A DNA stretch of 64,000 bases from Leptospira wolbachii serovar Codice str. CDC (GCF_000332515.2 NZ_AOGZ02000014.1:1566001-1630000); one strand, 5' to 3'; positions 36,030 to 45,635 are shown, counted from the first letter of the stretch. Translations and numbers: made by a program. The notes: a model not told the origin generated them from the letters alone.

Positions 36030-39000
36030 TTAAGTTCTTTTCTTTAGTTTGTAATAAGCAGAGAAACTTGCAGGGATAAAGATAAGGGATCCAAAGGTTC
36101 CAAATCCAAGTCCCCAGGCTAAGGAAAGGGTCATCGGAATGAGAAGAGGATCCGATCCACCAATCGCATAGGCTGTTGGGATCATACCTGCCATGGTAGT
36201 CATGGTGGTTACTAAAATGGGTCGGAACCGTTCTGCTGAAGCGGTGATGAGAGACTCATACAACCCTTCTCCTTTTGCTTGGAATTCTTGAATGGTATCC
36301 ACAAGTACAATGGATGCGTTTACAATCACCCCAGCAAGACCAATGATACCAATCATTGCAAGAAAACTAAGTGCCTTACCAGAAATCAAAAATCCAAATA
36401 CCACACCCACAAATCCTAAGGGAATGGAGAGTAAAATGAGAATTGGTTTTTTGATGCTATTAAAGATGATCGCAAGGATAGCAAAAATTCCAAAGAGTGC
36501 AAGAACTCCTGCGATTAGAAGTGAAACCATGGATTTGGCCGTTTCTTCTTGTTCTCCTCTAAATTTAATTTTATAACCCGGATACTTTTTACCAATGTTT
36601 CCAAACTCATCTACAATTTTTCCATTCACAATGGATGAGCTTGTAATGGCCTCATTGACATCAGCAAGGACAGTAATTGCTTTTTCATAGTCATTATGAT
36701 ATAAAGCTTCTATCCCTTGGACAGTCGTTTTTGTAGTGACTGCCGTAATCGGTGTTAGGAGACCAAATTTGTTCGAAATCTGAATTGAATCCAAATCTTC
36801 GATTCCATCTCGAAACCTATCATCGTTTTGGATTATGATTCGAACCTCATCCTTCCCCTTACGAAGATTAGATGCTTCTAGTCCATCCATTGCAGTGCGA
36901 ACATAGTAAGCGGTAATTTCCGTATCAATTCCAGTAATGGCTGATGCCGTATCCTTAACTCGAATTTGAATTTCTTCTCTACCAGGTTTGTAATCATCAT
37001 TGATGTTGATCACACCCTCTTGTTTTTTAAGGAAACCTTGCATCTCATTGGAAATTTGTTTTAAAACTTTGTAGTCACGACCTTCGATTGCGACTGTTAC
37101 CGCAGCACCAATTGGTGGGCCGTTCACAACCAAATCCACCATCACAGAAACCGCATTAGGAAGTTTTTTTAAATCTGGTTCTAATTCACCAAAAATTTCC
37201 TGGGCTGTACGTTTTCGTTCTGTTTCCGGAACCAAAATGATCTGAGCCATTCCAAGTTGTTCTCCAATTCGTGTGAGTGGATCAGTAGGATCTGTTTGTT
37301 GGATTCCAATTTTTAAAATGATACTTTGAACTTCTGATTTTGGAATTTTATCTAAAATTGGTTGGAAGTATTGCAGTTGTTTTGCGGTCTCTTGAGAAGA
37401 AAAATCAGGAGGAAATTCCGCACGCACCAAAACATAATCAATCCCTTCCTTCGGAAACAAATTGAAATTCATCAGTCCGACAAGTCCACAAGAAGACAAA
37501 AAGACAATGAGAATCGAACCTAAGGTAAGGAATGGACGTTTGACAACCCTTGTGATGAAACGTGTGAATCCAGACTTGAGAGATTCAAATCCATTGTCTA
37601 AAATCGCACGAAACTTATCACGGTGTTTGGAACGTTTTTTGACTTCATGCGACGTGAACTGTGCATACCGGACCGGAAGCAATAAAAAAGATTCAAATAA
37701 GGATAAAGTCAAAGCAACAATTACCATAAAGGGAATCTGCCAAATAAATTTACCCATAATGCCCGACATAAATGCCATTGGCAAAAAGGCAGCTACCGTT
37801 GTTAGATAAGATCCAATGATGGGAACAAATAACTCACTGGCACCAAGAACTGCGGCTTCCTTTGAATCCATTTTTCTGGATCGATGTTTATAGATATTTT
37901 CAGAAATGATAATACTGTTATCAACGAGCATCCCAAGAGATATAATAATCCCAAGCATGGACACTAAGTTGAAGGAAACATCAAAAATAGGAAAAGCAAT
38001 GGTAGTTGCAAATAGAGTCAATGGCAAAGAAAGACTTGTGAGAAGTGAATCTTTGAAACTAAAAAATAGAATCAGAACTACCACAACCAAAAACAAACCT
38101 TGTAAGGAATTGGTAATCACCACATCCAATCGTTTGATCGCACGTGCCCCTTCATTGTTTAGCTCCGTAAATTGAATGTTAGCCGGAATTTGTTTTTTTA
38201 ATTCTGCGATTCGTCCCTGAACGGCTTCCACTGTGCGAATGATGTCTGCACTATCTTTTTTGATGATTTGAAGAACATAAGCAGGTTCTCCATTCACAAT
38301 GGCAACCACCCGTGGTCTTTCGTAAGTATCTTTTACATTGGCAACTTGTGATAAAAGAATCGTATTTCCTGTTTCATTCGAACGAATGGGAATATTTTTA
38401 ATATCATTGATTTCGCTTATTTCACCGGTCACACGAATGTCTTGAGTGATGGGGCGTAAAAAAGATCCCGCGGGAACACTGATATTTCGTTTAGAAATGG
38501 CATTGATGATATCGGAAAAACCAAGAGTGTATCGTTTCTTTAAATCAGGATCCACACGAATCCGCCACTCTTCTTTTCGTTTTCCAAAAGCATCCACTCG
38601 AGATACCCCTGAGACTTTACGCATTTCATCTTCAATGAAACGTCCCATTTCCTGAAGTTCCATCTCATCCATAGCACCATGGATCGCAATCTCTAACACG
38701 GGAAAGTTGGAACTCTTTTGTTCTGTAACGATCGGCCTATCTTTTACTGTTGATGGTAAATTGGTAACGCGGTCCACAGCACGCCTAATATCGTTCACAA
38801 CACCATCTGGATTATTATGTTCTAAATCGATTTTGATACTGATATCGGATTCTGAGTTTCGAGAGATAGAACGAACAGAGTCGAGACCTTCTACCTCACG
38901 TAACTTTTCTTCGATGGGAATGGTTACTTTTTTTTCCACATCCACAGGACTGGCACCAGGATAAACAGTAAGAACGCGCACTTGACGAAAATTTACTCTC

Positions 39001-39116
39001 GGAAATGCTTCTCGTTTCATAGAAAGCACAGAGATCATTCCCGCAAGGAACAAAAAGATAAAAACCAAGTTAGCAACTAATGGTTTATAGACGAAGAAAT
39101 GGATAATTTTTTTCAT
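36030..39116 (-). CDS. RND family efflux transporter (AcrB/HAE-like permease)
   Basis: A 1028-residue proton-driven inner-membrane pump. There are 12 membrane segments, with large periplasmic loops after segments 1 and 7. It starts MKKIIHFFVYKPLVANLVFI and carries VYPGASPVDVEKKVTIPIEE (pore domain). In segment 4, LGMLVDNSIIISENIYKHR has Asp followed by Asn where AcrB has two Asp, as in many other RND pumps. The second half shows GLAGVIVNASIVLVDTIQEF. No membrane-fusion protein or TolC-like gene lies next to it, so these must be encoded elsewhere, or beyond the neighbouring genes. The substrate is unknown. Confidence 0.93.
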   Translation of the reverse strand: MKKIIHFFVYKPLVANLVFIFLFLAGMISVLSMKREAFPRVNFRQVRVLTVYPGASPVDVEKKVTIPIEEKLREVEGLDSVRSISRNSESDISIKIDLEHNNPDGVVNDIRRAVDRVTNLPSTVKDRPIVTEQKSSNFPVLEIAIHGAMDEMELQEMGRFIEDEMRKVSGVSRVDAFGKRKEEWRIRVDPDLKKRYTLGFSDIINAISKRNISVPAGSFLRPITQDIRVTGEISEINDIKNIPIRSNETGNTILLSQVANVKDTYERPRVVAIVNGEPAYVLQIIKKDSADIIRTVEAVQGRIAELKKQIPANIQFTELNNEGARAIKRLDVVITNSLQGLFLVVVVLILFFSFKDSLLTSLSLPLTLFATTIAFPIFDVSFNLVSMLGIIISLGMLVDNSIIISENIYKHRSRKMDSKEAAVLGASELFVPIIGSYLTTVAAFLPMAFMSGIMGKFIWQIPFMVIVALTLSLFESFLLLPVRYAQFTSHEVKKRSKHRDKFRAILDNGFESLKSGFTRFITRVVKRPFLTLGSILIVFLSSCGLVGLMNFNLFPKEGIDYVLVRAEFPPDFSSQETAKQLQYFQPILDKIPKSEVQSIILKIGIQQTDPTDPLTRIGEQLGMAQIILVPETERKRTAQEIFGELEPDLKKLPNAVSVMVDLVVNGPPIGAAVTVAIEGRDYKVLKQISNEMQGFLKKQEGVININDDYKPGREEIQIRVKDTASAITGIDTEITAYYVRTAMDGLEASNLRKGKDEVRIIIQNDDRFRDGIEDLDSIQISNKFGLLTPITAVTTKTTVQGIEALYHNDYEKAITVLADVNEAITSSSIVNGKIVDEFGNIGKKYPGYKIKFRGEQEETAKSMVSLLIAGVLALFGIFAILAIIFNSIKKPILILLSIPLGFVGVVFGFLISGKALSFLAMIGIIGLAGVIVNASIVLVDTIQEFQAKGEGLYESLITASAERFRPILVTTMTTMAGMIPTAYAIGGSDPLLIPMTLSLAWGLGFGTFGSLIFIPASFSAYYKLKKRT

Positions 39117-39179
39117 AAATATAATTCAATTTTAATCAACCTAATGATTTTGAATGCGTGGTCAAGGTGAAATGGAAAT

Positions 39180-39854
39180 TTATTGACTTGGATTTTCTGA
39201 TTCGCGTTCTTTTAATACAGTTTCGATCACTTCCACAAAAACCGACGTATCTTGAGCCCCACTCACAGCATACTTCCCTCCAACAATAAAATAAGGAACA
39301 CCGCTAATTCCATTTTGGTGGTAATAGGATATTTCTTGTCGGATATGTTCTTTGAGTTCTGGATCTGCAAACACAGCATCAAACTTGATACGATCCTTAT
39401 AAACAGGTTCTGCTACTTTCCAAATAATTTCTTTGTCAGTGAGGTCTTTCCCCTCGGTAAAGTTTGCAGAAAAAAACAAATCAACCAACTTCGCTTGATC
39501 TTCCAAATTAGAAAGTCCAGCAACAAGTGCATGTAACACTAATGTATTTGTAGCCTTAGGAATCGCATCGAACTGAAAAGAAATGCCAACGTCCTTTCCA
39601 ATTTGGGTAAGCCTTTGCCAAGCCCCATCCAACCTGTCTAAACTTCCAAATTTCTGTGTTAGGTGTTCTTTATAATCGATTCCTGCTTCTGGAATTTCGG
39701 GAGACAATTGAAACGGCCTCCAGCGAACTTGTGGATTGATTTTATCTCCCACGGTTTGGAGTGCCAACTCCAGTTTCTTTTTTCCTACATAACACCAAGG
39801 GCAAGCTACATCGGATACGATATCAATGGAAAAAGGTTCAGAGTTGGTTGACAT
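39180..39854 (-). CDS. DsbA/FrnE-like thioredoxin-fold oxidoreductase
   Basis: A 224-residue cytoplasmic protein of the DSBA-like/2-hydroxychromene-2-carboxylate isomerase group. The N-terminus IDIVSDVACPWCYVGKKKLE holds the CPWC redox motif (about 18-21). A helical insertion follows, and the C-terminal part has the cis-Pro segment GISGVPYFIVGG (about 180-192), the FrnE arrangement. No signal peptide. Polyketide-synthesis or oxidative-stress roles are known for relatives; neither can be assigned here. It lies between the RND pump (63 bp downstream) and the divergent nitroreductase gene. Confidence 0.88.
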   Translation of the reverse strand: MSTNSEPFSIDIVSDVACPWCYVGKKKLELALQTVGDKINPQVRWRPFQLSPEIPEAGIDYKEHLTQKFGSLDRLDGAWQRLTQIGKDVGISFQFDAIPKATNTLVLHALVAGLSNLEDQAKLVDLFFSANFTEGKDLTDKEIIWKVAEPVYKDRIKFDAVFADPELKEHIRQEISYYHQNGISGVPYFIVGGKYAVSGAQDTSVFVEVIETVLKERESENPSQ

Positions 39855-39906
39855 TTAAGGTTAGACTCCCATTCAATTAAGGTCTAAAACCAGAAATGGG
39901 AAAATT

Positions 39907-41091
39907 ATGAAGCTCACAAGAAAAAGATTTCTATTTAACAGTTTTGCCTCCGGTGCCTTGGTCTCCCTGTCCACAATCCGAAATGACTTGTATGCTTATG
40001 GAGCAGAGGATTCGGCCCTCCACAGAAAAGACCCCCTCGGGTATGCGGAGTCCCTGGGTTTTTCCAAACCCTTAGACCAAATCCTCATCACAGCCCTCCT
40101 TGCCCCCAATTCTCATAATTCACAGCCTTGGAAAATGAAACGAATATCGGATTCGGAATTTTTACTTTTTGGGGATGGAGAAAAACAACTTCCAGAAATT
40201 GATTCCCTAAACCGCCAATTCTTTCATACCCAAGGGACTTTTTTGGAGTTAGCTCATCTAACGGCCGATAAACTTATGTTTGATACGAAGATTACTTACT
40301 TCCCCAAAGGAAAACCTAGTTCCAAAACCTTTCACCTAAACTCCGTTGCAAAATTTGAAATCTCTCCCAAGTCCAAATGTGTTCACGACTTTTTATTTGC
40401 CGGTGTTCCCAACCGCCGAATGAATAAGTCTGTTTATTCAGGTGCACTGCTTACCAACGAAGAAATAGATGATTTAAAAATGTTAACTGGCCCATCCAAA
40501 CATAAATTACTCTTTCTCAATGATCCAAAAAAATTAGAATCCATCCTTCCTTTACTTGATTCTGCTTTTGCCATGGAAACAAATCGCACTGTATCCAATG
40601 AGTTAAACCGCAAATGGTTTCGTGTTTCCAAAGAAGACATTTATAACAAACGAGATGGACTCACACTCGAGGGCAATGGACTTTCGGGAATCAAACTCTG
40701 GTTTGCCAAAACATTCTTTGTGGATTTATCCAAAGAAGCTTGGCATTCTGAATCCGCTAAAGAAACGGGAATCCAAATGTTCCAAAACCAAGTGTATTCT
40801 TCCAAGGCCTTGGTTTTCTTTATCACGGAAGGATCCGATGAAGAGAGCTCTTGGATCGAAACAGGAAGGGATTTTATGCGACTGACATTAGCCTGTGCGG
40901 TGCGTAACATTGCCTTCCACACCATGAACCAATCGGTTGAAGATTATCCAGAAAGCCGAGTCTTCACCAAACAACTAAAGACGATACTTGGCTTAAAGGC
41001 CAAGGATCAAATCCAGTTGATTGCACGAATGGGCAGGAGTTCTTATGAATATGATACCCCTAGACGAGAGATAGAAAGTTTTATGATCTAA
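39907..41091 (+). CDS. Acg-type nitroreductase-fold protein
   Basis: A 394-residue member of the nitroreductase-like group with two degenerate flavin-reductase halves, as in mycobacterial Acg. LAPNSHNSQPWKMKR (about 60-74) is the hallmark, and ACAVRNIAFHTMNQSVE around 330 and ARMGRSSYEYDTPRR near the end fit the second half. The N-terminus LTRKRFLFNSFASGALVS is twin-arginine-like, although the pair is R-K-R, and it has a following hydrophobic stretch, so Tat-dependent export is possible. Acg proteins bind FMN but often lack reductase activity. Convergent with the EAL gene by a 4-bp overlap. Divergent from the DsbA-like gene. Confidence 0.75.
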   Translation: MKLTRKRFLFNSFASGALVSLSTIRNDLYAYGAEDSALHRKDPLGYAESLGFSKPLDQILITALLAPNSHNSQPWKMKRISDSEFLLFGDGEKQLPEIDSLNRQFFHTQGTFLELAHLTADKLMFDTKITYFPKGKPSSKTFHLNSVAKFEISPKSKCVHDFLFAGVPNRRMNKSVYSGALLTNEEIDDLKMLTGPSKHKLLFLNDPKKLESILPLLDSAFAMETNRTVSNELNRKWFRVSKEDIYNKRDGLTLEGNGLSGIKLWFAKTFFVDLSKEAWHSESAKETGIQMFQNQVYSSKALVFFITEGSDEESSWIETGRDFMRLTLACAVRNIAFHTMNQSVEDYPESRVFTKQLKTILGLKAKDQIQLIARMGRSSYEYDTPRREIESFMI

Positions 41092-41888
41092 ATGTTGGGA
41101 AAATTTACATCACCTGCCGACTCAAAGGCAGGTTTAGAAAATAAATATCCTTGGTAGAGATGAATTCCCATATCTACTAAAACTTTTAATTCCTCAATTG
41201 TTTCTACTCCCTCCGCAATAACGGCAATTCCGACTTCACGACAAACACCCGCTATCGCATTGGTTAATTTTTGAGCCACTGGATTCAAATGAATGTTTCG
41301 AATTAGCTCCATATCTAGTTTGATCAGGTCGGGTTGGAATTTTGCCAGTAGGTTGAGTCCCGAATAACCAGAACCAAAATCATCTATTGCAGTTAAAAAA
41401 CCATATTGTTTGTATGCTTTAAAGATTTTAATGATATGGTCGTGATCTTGTATTTCTTCCCCTTCGGTTAACTCAAACACCAACCGATTGAGTGGAAATT
41501 GGAATTCACGACTTGCTTCTAAAGTTGTACGAATACAAGTTTCAGGTTGGTAAATGGCGTTGGGTAAAAAATTAATATTTAAGTAAGAGGGAATTTGTAA
41601 CTGGCTTGCGAGTTGGATGGCTTTGATTCGACAGGACTGGTCAAACTGATATCTGTTAGTTGCATTAACTTGAGAAAGAATCGAATAGGCAGATTCTCCT
41701 GAAGTTCCTCGCACCAATGCCTCATGAGAATAAACCTTTTTTTGATTCCAGTCCACAATGGGTTGAAAAGCCATCGTAAAAGAAAAATCAAGGCCAGCAC
41801 CGCTGCGACATTCGGCACAACTATACAATTTAGGTACTTTCCCTTCGGGAGTGTTCACCAACTGATCTTCGGGAAATTTGAATTTCAT
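41088..41888 (-). CDS. Stand-alone EAL-domain phosphodiesterase
   Basis: A 266-residue protein with a single EAL domain (about 38-255) that probably hydrolyses c-di-GMP to pGpG. Motifs: HEALVRG, LNINFLPN, ELTEGEE, IDDFGSGYSGL, IKLDMELIR, AEGVET and QGYLFSKP, so the metal and catalytic residues are visible. The N-terminal 35 residues contain LYSCAECRSG, with two Cys possibly binding metal or acting as a redox switch. No GGDEF or sensor domain is present. It follows the TauE/SafE gene by 53 bp on the same strand and may share its transcript. Confidence 0.9.
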   Translation of the reverse strand: MKFKFPEDQLVNTPEGKVPKLYSCAECRSGAGLDFSFTMAFQPIVDWNQKKVYSHEALVRGTSGESAYSILSQVNATNRYQFDQSCRIKAIQLASQLQIPSYLNINFLPNAIYQPETCIRTTLEASREFQFPLNRLVFELTEGEEIQDHDHIIKIFKAYKQYGFLTAIDDFGSGYSGLNLLAKFQPDLIKLDMELIRNIHLNPVAQKLTNAIAGVCREVGIAVIAEGVETIEELKVLVDMGIHLYQGYLFSKPAFESAGDVNFPNI

Positions 41889-41941
41889 AATAGCGTTACT
41901 CGATTTAGACGAAATCTAAATAAAAAAACGAAATTCGACAA

Positions 41942-42928
41942 CTAGAATTTTGGAAGTTTGCCGAGCACATACCAAACCACAACCAAAAACTGAAAGATAG
42001 CTGTGACAAGTAAGATGCTATAAGGTTTGGCATTCACTGCTTTTAAGGAACCAATCCTTGCCCCAAAGATCCCTCCAAAACTTCCCACAAGGGCAAGTTC
42101 CAAATGCAACTTTCCTTGCATAAAAAACAAAACACTCGTTCCAAAGGAAGTGAGAAAAATTCCGAGAAAAGATGTGGCCACCGCTTCTACGGGACTCATG
42201 CGAAAGTAATACACAAAGAGAGGGACCGCAAGGAAACCTCCGCCAATCCCAAAAAGGGAGGAAAACAAACCAAAAAAGATTCCTGTGAAAAGAACGATCA
42301 AAACGGATTTGGAGGAATAGGAAAACAAATCCACATCGTTCTTATTTTCTTGCACTGGCAAAACCGGAAGAGAATTTGAATTCAAATTTGACCCAGTGAT
42401 TTTGGCATTCGCTTCGGAAGTGGGATGCAAAATTTCAGACTGTGCTTCCAGAGATTGGTAGTATTTCCTTCTCCTCTTTAAAGCTGTGATCAAATTATAT
42501 ACTGCAAGGATTCCCAGAAAAAATGTAAACACCACCAGATAAATAAATTCCGACAAAGGAATTCCATAATACAACTGTTTGCCGAACTCTGTGTCTTCAA
42601 ACCTTCCAAACTTATACGCAGTATACTGCGCCGCAGGAATCGATGTACAAAGCAAAAGAAACCCTTGTTTCCAACGAATTTTATTGTTTTTATAATACAC
42701 AACAAGGCCGGAAAGTGCAGAGACCGGCATCTGTGCCAAAGAAACTGCTACGGCTTGAACGGCTGTAAGGTGGAAGAAACTATGGAAGAAGGGAGTGTAA
42801 ATAAACCCTCCTCCCAAACCTAAAAAGGAGGCTAAATACCCAACAAAGAATCCAACTCCAAAAACTACAATGATCCCAGGCCAGAAGCCCCAAACAAAAT
42901 CATGATAAATTTGAAAGTTGAAATCCAA
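41942..42928 (-). CDS. TauE/SafE (TSUP) family sulfite/anion exporter
   Basis: A polytopic membrane transporter of 328 residues with about eight segments. The family repeat is seen twice: LASFLGLGGGFIYTPFF near residue 32 and LFSSLFGIGGGFLAVPLF near 222, with NAKPYSILLVTAIF near the end. A long hydrophilic loop (about 150-195) separates the halves. The substrate may be sulfite, sulfonate or another oxyanion. The drawn start is TTG at 42928; the ribosome site is weak, and the gene follows the lipoprotein stop by five bases, so coupling is likely. Confidence 0.88.
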   Translation of the reverse strand: MDFNFQIYHDFVWGFWPGIIVVFGVGFFVGYLASFLGLGGGFIYTPFFHSFFHLTAVQAVAVSLAQMPVSALSGLVVYYKNNKIRWKQGFLLLCTSIPAAQYTAYKFGRFEDTEFGKQLYYGIPLSEFIYLVVFTFFLGILAVYNLITALKRRRKYYQSLEAQSEILHPTSEANAKITGSNLNSNSLPVLPVQENKNDVDLFSYSSKSVLIVLFTGIFFGLFSSLFGIGGGFLAVPLFVYYFRMSPVEAVATSFLGIFLTSFGTSVLFFMQGKLHLELALVGSFGGIFGARIGSLKAVNAKPYSILLVTAIFQFLVVVWYVLGKLPKF

Positions 42929-42933
42929 TGGTT

Positions 42934-43506
42934 TTAGAAATGTTCCTTAGCATCCTCAAAGAACTTCAGTGTAGTTCTTTCAAAAACTTCTCGTTCGGTT
43001 GCTGTTTCAAAGTTGTACCAAGAAATAGGAATGAAAAGAAGCCACTGCGCATAGTTTCTAAAGATATGGTAATCATAAGTTCCTACCTTCTTTCCATCTT
43101 TGTAGAGAAGGTATTGTACATCATAACCATCTTGAGTGGACCAAGCAGGAAGTAATGTAGCAGTCAGAGTAGAAATTCCAAGAAACACTGTCGCTTCCGG
43201 AGAAGGAGAACGGTAATTTACTTTTACATTAACCAAATATCCGGACTTCGGTACGTCCACACCTTCCACTGTATTTTTAAAACGAGTTTTGTTTTGAAAG
43301 TAGTTCTTGAGAGCTTCTCTTCCCCCCAAATTCATTTGAGGAAACGTAGGTAACGCATAAACAAAGTTAGCATCGTTAGTTTTTTCTTCAGAAGGAAGAG
43401 GAAGAATTTTAGGATGATCCTTATAACTGATCAAACAATTGGTAAAAATGAAAAGTGTAACAATTGCAACTGCAATGGGAGATACTTTAGTTTTGGCTAT
43501 GGTCAT
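42934..43506 (-). CDS. Predicted lipoprotein, function unknown
   Basis: A 190-residue predicted lipoprotein. The N-terminus TIAKTKVSPIAVAIVTLFIF leads into TNC, a plausible lipobox with Cys near residue 24. The rest is a compact alpha/beta domain with NVKVNYRSPSPEATVFLGIS and a hydrophobic segment LLFIPISWYNF. It resembles small conserved Leptospira lipoproteins of unknown role. ATG 43506 has AGGAAGG five bases upstream and is preferred over the start 18 bp upstream. It overlaps the 3' end of the upstream gene by 20 bp and sits five bases from tauE-like, forming a four-gene minus-strand unit. Confidence 0.75.
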   Translation of the reverse strand: MTIAKTKVSPIAVAIVTLFIFTNCLISYKDHPKILPLPSEEKTNDANFVYALPTFPQMNLGGREALKNYFQNKTRFKNTVEGVDVPKSGYLVNVKVNYRSPSPEATVFLGISTLTATLLPAWSTQDGYDVQYLLYKDGKKVGTYDYHIFRNYAQWLLFIPISWYNFETATEREVFERTTLKFFEDAKEHF

Positions 43507-43927
43507 GCAAACCTTCCTCGTCATGTCTTCTTTCTAATTCTTCATACAATTCTTCTTGGTCTTCGCCAAAAAATAATTCAAACCCAATTCGTAAACAAAC
43601 AGGATCATCCTCGATAGAAACATTACTAGGTAAAATTAAATTCATTACATAGAATGTATTGGATTCTGCTTCTTCTAAAAATCCTTCTGTCGCATCCCAT
43701 TCGTCAAAACCCTCTACTTCCGGTTTACGAAATTCTTTTAAAATTTCATCGAAAGGTTCTGTGATGTAGTTAAATTCGCCAGATTCACTATCAATGATAA
43801 ACTGAATGTGATGGCAACCAGGTCCTTCTTCTTCTAACGGACTTAAGACAAGACTTCCACAAGCCGGGCAATGGATGACGGGATCGATGGCTCCGCTTGG
43901 CCAATTGATATTGATGGTTTCGATCAT
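43487..43927 (-). CDS. Acidic protein with CPxCG zinc motif, unknown function
   Basis: A 146-residue acidic cytoplasmic protein. The single CPACGSLV motif (about 20-27) and GCHHIQF (about 37) give a possible Cys/His metal site. The C-terminal 40 residues are rich in Glu and Asp (GEDQEELYEELERRHDEE). I recognise no family beyond this. First gene of the run leading to the lipoprotein and TauE genes, overlapping the lipoprotein gene. Divergent from the gene at 44080. Confidence 0.72.
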   Translation of the reverse strand: MIETININWPSGAIDPVIHCPACGSLVLSPLEEEGPGCHHIQFIIDSESGEFNYITEPFDEILKEFRKPEVEGFDEWDATEGFLEEAESNTFYVMNLILPSNVSIEDDPVCLRIGFELFFGEDQEELYEELERRHDEEGLHDHSQN

Positions 43928-44079
43928 AGGTTACAAACCTCAAGTCCCCATCCTAATGAATCTCATTCTTAGGGAAACTGGAATTTGTGATTTTTTTCCA
44001 AAAAACATTTCAAAACTTTGTTAGGAAAATTCAGATAAAATTTGCTTTAAATCTGGGGTTCTATTTCTATCAAAAACAA

Positions 44080-44493
44080 ATGGGGATCACAGCCGAATAC
44101 CAATCCGCTTTTACTTCCAGCTTTCAAGAATTTTTTGGAAACGCAAAAGATGTAGGATGGGAACTTTACCACTTGAGTTCAGAACCAGAAAATGATTTTC
44201 CCTCTTGGCTCACCTTCACCATCAGAAACCCGTTAGGTGGAAGAGCATTAGTATTTCGTTATGAACGGTTAGAAAATAAATTTTATGCTCATCTGAAAGT
44301 CCAAGTTATTCCCGGAGAAGAAAATTGGAGCCTCGATCAGTTATTCCATAAAAAAGGATACACTGACCTAGATTCTGATGATATCCTTTCTTCCGGTGGA
44401 GAGTGGTTATTCCATTCCTTGGCACGCCACTACTTCGGAATCATTATTTCTTTTTGTCCTAGGATCTTAGAACCCGATTACTTTTTAGACTGA
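44080..44493 (+). CDS. Small soluble protein of unknown function
   Basis: A 137-residue protein beginning MGITAEYQSAFTSSFQEFF. The sequence is mixed alpha/beta, with LTFTIRNPLGGRALVFRYERLENKFYAHLKV in one extended region. No signal peptide, membrane segment or catalytic motif is seen. The frame is open upstream to GTG 43987, but that extension is hydrophobic and irregular, so ATG 44080 is preferred although its ribosome site is weak. The 3' end overlaps the convergent YihY gene by 16 bp. Confidence 0.62.
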   Translation: MGITAEYQSAFTSSFQEFFGNAKDVGWELYHLSSEPENDFPSWLTFTIRNPLGGRALVFRYERLENKFYAHLKVQVIPGEENWSLDQLFHKKGYTDLDSDDILSSGGEWLFHSLARHYFGIIISFCPRILEPDYFLD

Positions 44494-45314
44494 GGTTTTA
44501 TTTTTTTATCGTCCGCAAGGACCTGGTTCCATAAAAATCCCCAGATAAAAAATGTAGAATTGATATAGGTGTACAACATCAACACTACCATTTTGGAAAT
44601 CAAATCATAGGCTAAAGAATAATTCACTCCTACGTTTTTCATTTTGAGATACCCTTGGAATCCAAAACTCATTCCAAGAACAAGTAGGGACGCAAAAATC
44701 GCACCAGGTAAATTTTCTTTTAAAGTTGTTTTTGCTTTAGTAATATAAGCATAATAGAATGTAAACAAACCAATGCTATATGGCAAAATAATAAGAGATA
44801 CTGACAAATAGGGATTGTATCTAAAAAACCCAAATCGAAACTTTTGAAACAAAAAACGTTCTGCGGCAACCATTCCGAATGTCAGATAAAAATACAAAAC
44901 CAGTAGTAACAAAGAGATCACTAACAATCGAAAATTGATCCACTGGGATGCAATAAAACCAACCTTGGTTTCGTCCCGAGAGATAAACCGAAGTGCTTTG
45001 GATATGGTTCCAAAGATAGTCAAACTGGAAAAAAACGAAATTGCAATGCTGACTGCGATCACATTATAGCTTTTAACCTTTGTTAGATTCTCGACACTTT
45101 TATCAATGGGTTGAAAAATGGGTGCCGGTAAAAACTTACCCATTTGGTCTGTCATCAAATTGATGGTTCTCGGATCCTGCAAAAGCCCAAGTAGGGTCAC
45201 AAAGACAACGAGGAGGGGAAACAAGGTCAAAAGGAAGGTAAACGAAAGTTCCGAAGCAAGGCCATGGACATCGTACAAGTACACTTCGCTGAAAAATCGT
45301 CTGAGGCGTTTCAT
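44478..45314 (-). CDS. YihY/BrkB family inner-membrane protein
   Basis: A 278-residue polytopic protein with about six membrane segments. The N-terminus RFFSEVYLYDVHGLASELSF followed by TFLLTLFPLLVV is the YihY/UPF0761 hallmark. RWI-like features and the C-terminal YTYINSTFFIWGFLWNQ also fit. It was once called RNase BN by mistake; the function is not established, with envelope integrity or transport suggested. It stands divergent from the small gene at 45425, and its 3' end overlaps the neighbour. Confidence 0.85.
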   Translation of the reverse strand: MKRLRRFFSEVYLYDVHGLASELSFTFLLTLFPLLVVFVTLLGLLQDPRTINLMTDQMGKFLPAPIFQPIDKSVENLTKVKSYNVIAVSIAISFFSSLTIFGTISKALRFISRDETKVGFIASQWINFRLLVISLLLLVLYFYLTFGMVAAERFLFQKFRFGFFRYNPYLSVSLIILPYSIGLFTFYYAYITKAKTTLKENLPGAIFASLLVLGMSFGFQGYLKMKNVGVNYSLAYDLISKMVVLMLYTYINSTFFIWGFLWNQVLADDKKIKPQSKK

Positions 45315-45424
45315 GCGGTCAGTTTGGAACTTGTCTGTATTTTTGTCTTATTTTTCTTGCAGTCTCATTTACCGAGGAAACCCTGGAAGAATCTCAGTGA
45401 CGTACCTAAAAGGGGAAAACTTCC

Positions 45425-45586
45425 ATGTCAGAAGAAAAAGAAAATAAGAACAAAAAAATCGCGAAGATGACGGTCGAAGAAATTGACTCGGCCATTAAAA
45501 AGTCTGTCGAAACAATGAACGGCGAATCCAGCCTTTATGTGAAACACCTTCGCGAAAGAAAGGCGGAACTTCTAGCCAAGAAATAA
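45425..45586 (+). CDS. 53-residue charged helical protein
   Basis: Reads MSEEKENKNKKIAKMTVEEI, then DSAIKKSVETMNGESSLY and VKHLRERKAELLAKK. It is highly charged and predicted to be helical, without Cys or hydrophobic segments. AGGGG nine bases before the ATG is a good ribosome site, and codon usage looks normal, so it is a real gene. Function unknown. A GC-rich hairpin with a short T-run (45606-45627) separates it from the ABC-F gene, so it may end there or act as a leader (see findings). Confidence 0.75.
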   Translation: MSEEKENKNKKIAKMTVEEIDSAIKKSVETMNGESSLYVKHLRERKAELLAKK

Positions 45587-45605
45587 GGTTAGTCCCTCCT
45601 AAATT

Positions 45606-45627
45606 CCCCGCCGAACTGGCGGGTTTT
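45606..45627 (+). terminator. Hairpin with short T-run before the ABC-F gene
   Basis: CCCGCC-GAACT-GGCGGG followed by TTTT. It lies 20 bp after the small gene stop and only nine bases before the TTG start of the ABC-F gene. It could be a terminator or an attenuator controlling the ABC-F gene. Confidence 0.6.
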
Positions 45628-45635
45628 CACACCCC

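Noticed and set aside
37462..38175. Plus-strand frames of 89-115 codons
   Set aside because: Opposite the RND pump gene, basic products without domains; shadow frames.
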